From assembly GCF_002292295.1 (NCBI RefSeq), contig NZ_DBBS01000020.1:428806-492805 (forward strand): a stretch of DNA of 64,000 nucleotides, in the 5' to 3' direction. Positions 61,534 to 64,000 of this stretch are shown here, piece after piece. The notes beneath the pieces are model-generated. The model was not told the DNA's origin. It ran no database searches and was given only the letters and a program-made list of their open reading frames with translations. This DNA is from Sphingomonas sp. UBA978. Its GTDB lineage: Bacteria > Pseudomonadota > Alphaproteobacteria > Sphingomonadales > Sphingomonadaceae. Within the stretch, counting starts at the first letter, position 1, and each line of letters begins with the position of its first letter. Made by a program: the position numbers and the translations under genes.

Positions 61534-62700
61534 ATGAACAAGCTGATCGCCGCTCCGCTCGCCATCGTTGCGCTGGCCGTCCCCTTGGTCGCGGCCGCAC
61601 CGCAGTTCCAGGGCACCGCGCCGATCGCCTATATGGAGGATCTGTCGTCGGGCGCGGTCCTGTACCAGCGGGACGCCGATCGCCGCATGCCGCCGGCGTC
61701 GATGGCCAAGATGATGACGGTCTATGTCGCGTTCGACATGATCAAGAAGGGCGAGCTGAAGCTCGACCAGACCTTCACCGTCCGGCCCGAGACGTGGCAG
61801 CGCTGGCATGGTCCGCAGGCGGGTTCGACGATGTTCCTGTCGACCGGCGAGAGCGTCAGCGTCGAGAATTTGCTCAAGGGCATCGTCACGCTGTCGGGCA
61901 ACGACGCCTGCGTCGTGCTGGCGGAGGGGATTTCGGGCACCGAACAGACCTTCACCGACCGGATGAACCAGCAGGCGCAGAAGCTCGGCCTGACCAACAG
62001 CCATTTCGGCACGTCGAACGGCTGGCCCGACAATGGCGTCACCTATGTCACCGCGCGCGATCTGGCGCATCTGGCGACTTCGACGATCAAGGACTTTCCC
62101 GACCTCTACAAGCGCTTCTATTCACTGCGCAGCTTCACCTGGGGCAAGACGCTGGGTGCGGGCGCGGACATCACCCAGGCGAACCGCGACCCCTTGCTCG
62201 GGCGCGTCGCGGGTGCGGACGGGCTCAAGACCGGCCATACCGAAGAGGCGGGCTATGGCTTCACCGGGTCCGCGGAGCAGAACAACCGCCGCCTCGTCAT
62301 GGTCGTCGCTGGGCTGACGTCGTCCAACGGCCGCGCCGAGGAATCGGTACGCTTCATGGAATGGGGCTTCCGCGCATGGCAGGCCAAGCCGGTCGTCGCT
62401 CAGGGCAAACAGGTGTCGACCGCCGAGGTGCAGATGGGCAGCGCGAGCAGCGTCGGGCTGGTCGCACCGAAGCAGCTGACGGTGACGCTGCCTGCCGGTG
62501 CGGTGCCGGAGATGAGCGCGAAGGTGGTCTACGAAGGGCCGATCCGCGCGCCGATCAAGGCGGGGCAGCATATCGCCGATCTGGTGGTGAAGTCGCCCGA
62601 AATGCCCGAACAGCGCCTGCCGCTGGTCGCTGCCGAGGATGTGAGCGAAGCCGGGTTTTTCGGCCGTGCCTGGGCAGGGCTGACCTCGCTCTTCGGGTGA
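61534..62700 (+). CDS. D-alanyl-D-alanine carboxypeptidase, PBP5/6 type
   Basis: This trims the terminal D-Ala from peptidoglycan stem peptides. From MNKLIAAPLAIVALAV the protein is 388 residues with a signal peptide. Active-site motifs are SMAK (Ser56, Lys59), SGN (121-123) and KTG (232-234). The last third is the PBP5-like C-terminal domain and ends in an amphipathic segment (FFGRAWAGLTSLFG) that likely holds it to the membrane. Confidence 0.95.
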   Translation: MNKLIAAPLAIVALAVPLVAAAPQFQGTAPIAYMEDLSSGAVLYQRDADRRMPPASMAKMMTVYVAFDMIKKGELKLDQTFTVRPETWQRWHGPQAGSTMFLSTGESVSVENLLKGIVTLSGNDACVVLAEGISGTEQTFTDRMNQQAQKLGLTNSHFGTSNGWPDNGVTYVTARDLAHLATSTIKDFPDLYKRFYSLRSFTWGKTLGAGADITQANRDPLLGRVAGADGLKTGHTEEAGYGFTGSAEQNNRRLVMVVAGLTSSNGRAEESVRFMEWGFRAWQAKPVVAQGKQVSTAEVQMGSASSVGLVAPKQLTVTLPAGAVPEMSAKVVYEGPIRAPIKAGQHIADLVVKSPEMPEQRLPLVAAEDVSEAGFFGRAWAGLTSLFG

Positions 62701-62728
62701 TGGCGACCGACAGGGGCCCCGTGCGGCC

Positions 62729-63703
62729 ATGATCGAACTCTTCGGCCAGGCCGATGCGCATGCCGCCTTCACCGCGGCCCTGCGCAGCGGCGTGCTGCAT
62801 CACGCGTGGCTGCTGGTCGGACCGGAGGGCGTCGGCAAGGCGAGCTTCGCGCAGGCGGCGGCGTTGCGCATGCTCGCCGAGGCGAGCGCGACCGGCGTTA
62901 CCGCGCCCGGGCTGATCGTGCCGAAGGGCCATCCGACTCGGGCGCTGGTCGATGCCGGGTCGCATCCCGATTTGCGGGTCCTCAAGCGTCTGCCCAAGGA
63001 TGCCGAGAAACCCGATCAGGATATTGCGCGCAGCGTCACGATCGCGCAGGTCCGCTCGCTCCAGCCCATGTTCGCGACGACGCCGTCGATGGGGGCGCGG
63101 CGCGTCGTCATCATCGATGCTGCCGACGATCTGGAACGCAACGGCGCCAATGCGCTGCTCAAGAACCTTGAAGAACCGCCGGCCGGGACGATCTTCCTGC
63201 TGGTCAGTCATGCGCCGGGGCGGTTGCTGCCGACGATCCGATCGCGCTGCCGCGTGCTGCGCTTCGCGACGCTCGATGAGGGCGAGATGGCGAAGGCGCT
63301 GCGCGGCGCCTTGCCCGATGCGGAGGCGGACGAGATCGCTGCACTGGTGCGGACGGGGGAGGGCGCGCCCGGCCGTGCGATCCGCTATGCCGGGCTCGAC
63401 ATCGACGCGCTGGACGATGCCATTGCCGGCATCGCCAGCGATGGCGATCCGATGAACGCGCGCCGCGCCGCGCTGGCCAAGGCGCTGGCGGGGAAGGGCA
63501 ATGCCGCGCGGTACGAGGCCTTCCTCGATCGCGTGCCGGCGATGATTGCGCACGAGGCGCGTAGCCGGTCGGGCACACGGTTGAAAACCGCTCTCGATGC
63601 GCAGGCCGCAGCACGCGATCTCGCGGGCGCGGCGCTCGGCCTTTCGCTTGATGCGCAGGCGACGGTGTTCGAGATGGCGGCGATCGTCGCGACGCTGCGC
63701 TGA
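62729..63703 (+). CDS. holB: DNA polymerase III subunit delta'
   Basis: Delta' is part of the clamp loader. The 324-residue protein has a Walker-like GPEGVGKA at residues 31-38 (many delta' proteins have lost it), VVIIDAADDLERNGANALLKNLEEPP and a sensor 1-like IRSRCRVLRF. No zinc Cys are visible in the N-terminal domain. It starts 28 bp after the carboxypeptidase gene and precedes metG, an order I recall as common in sphingomonads, usually with tmk in between. Confidence 0.93.
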   Translation: MIELFGQADAHAAFTAALRSGVLHHAWLLVGPEGVGKASFAQAAALRMLAEASATGVTAPGLIVPKGHPTRALVDAGSHPDLRVLKRLPKDAEKPDQDIARSVTIAQVRSLQPMFATTPSMGARRVVIIDAADDLERNGANALLKNLEEPPAGTIFLLVSHAPGRLLPTIRSRCRVLRFATLDEGEMAKALRGALPDAEADEIAALVRTGEGAPGRAIRYAGLDIDALDDAIAGIASDGDPMNARRAALAKALAGKGNAARYEAFLDRVPAMIAHEARSRSGTRLKTALDAQAAARDLAGAALGLSLDAQATVFEMAAIVATLR

Positions 63704-63745
63704 CGCCGCTTCACCTCGCGGGATCGATCGACTAGGACGCGCGGC

Positions 63746-64000
63746 ATGGCCGACCCTTATTATATCACCACCGCGATCCACTATCCGAACGGGCGCCCGC
63801 ATATCGGCCATGCCTATGAAATGATCTGCGCCGATGCGATCGCGCGGTTCCAGCGTCAGGCCGGGCGCGACGTCCGCTTCCAGACCGGCACCGACGAACA
63901 CGGGCTGAAGATGGCGCAGACCGCGCGCGCGCGCGGCGTCGAAACGCGCGCCTTCGCGGATGAGATGTCGGCGCATTTCAGCGCGATGGCGGACACGCTC
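63746..64000 (+). CDS. metG: methionine-tRNA ligase, N-terminal part
   Basis: The first 85 residues are present and the gene runs off the window. The class I HIGH motif is in TAIHYPNGRPHIGHAYE, and FQTGTDEHGLKM is the next MetRS landmark. It lies 42 bp after holB. Confidence 0.95.
   Translation, partial: MADPYYITTAIHYPNGRPHIGHAYEMICADAIARFQRQAGRDVRFQTGTDEHGLKMAQTARARGVETRAFADEMSAHFSAMADTL

Noticed and set aside
1..64000. CRISPR arrays, transposases, integrases, toxin-antitoxin pairs and rRNA genes
   Set aside because: I looked for regularly spaced repeats and for the usual protein motifs of these elements and saw none. The palindromic repeats are too few and too widely spaced to be a CRISPR array.

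Overview
This window is high-GC chromosomal DNA from an alphaproteobacterium of the Sphingomonadaceae, most likely Sphingomonas or a close relative. The support is the gene content and order: hdaA-ppk1-ppx, yajC-secD-secF with an Mth938-like gene, an Oar-like TonB receptor, a plant-type glutamate-cysteine ligase, a DUF885 lipoprotein and an S9 peptidase. The family assignment is inferred from protein resemblance and synteny; no 16S gene is present.

Layout. 1-4.3 kb: the end of an ICMT-type methyltransferase, a small membrane protein, a YjbR-like gene, purN and purM, then a secreted protein. 4.3-8.7 kb: hdaA, ppk1 and ppx. 8.9-14.5 kb: an I78-type inhibitor, rnd, aspS, an APC permease and a PPK2. 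14.5-20.3 kb: gshA, rsmE, ubiA, pmbA, a CysQ-like phosphatase and a tiny membrane protein. 20.3-25.7 kb: a LytTR regulator with a LytS-type kinase, and a large TonB-dependent receptor. 25.8-34.7 kb: ligA, a Tat-targeted short-chain dehydrogenase, recN, bamD, a ManA-like isomerase, a GT4 glycosyltransferase and an Mth938-like gene. 34.7-38.7 kb: the Sec accessory operon, tRNA-Pro(GGG) and a GntR regulator. 38.8-43.7 kb: a three-gene drug-efflux operon diverging from its likely MarR regulator. 43.7-48.9 kb: ybdD-cstA, acs and an alpha/beta hydrolase. 49-57.6 kb: DUF885 and S9 peptidases around an MFS transporter, then a TetR regulator diverging from an SDR and a quinone oxidoreductase. 57.6-60.4 kb: an accessory islet with a frameshifted ATPase-TOPRIM gene, an intact tRNA-Ser(TGA) and the 5' half of a second tRNA-Ser. 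60.4-64 kb: a lytic transglycosylase, a D,D-carboxypeptidase, holB and the start of metG.

Most of the window is ordinary core genome arranged in short operons with ATGA-type overlaps. Several pairs of genes that converge on each other are separated by strong hairpins or by a dispersed palindromic repeat, which probably end transcription from both sides.

The unusual parts are three. First, the large ATPase gene next to tRNA-Ser is broken exactly in the Walker A lysine codon; restored, it would encode an OLD/PARIS-like ATPase-TOPRIM protein. Second, a diverged tandem duplication of about 316 bp carries the ends of two convergent genes and the palindromic repeat between them. Third, a perfect 10-bp inverted repeat overlaps a promoter-like sequence in the tetR-SDR divergent region.
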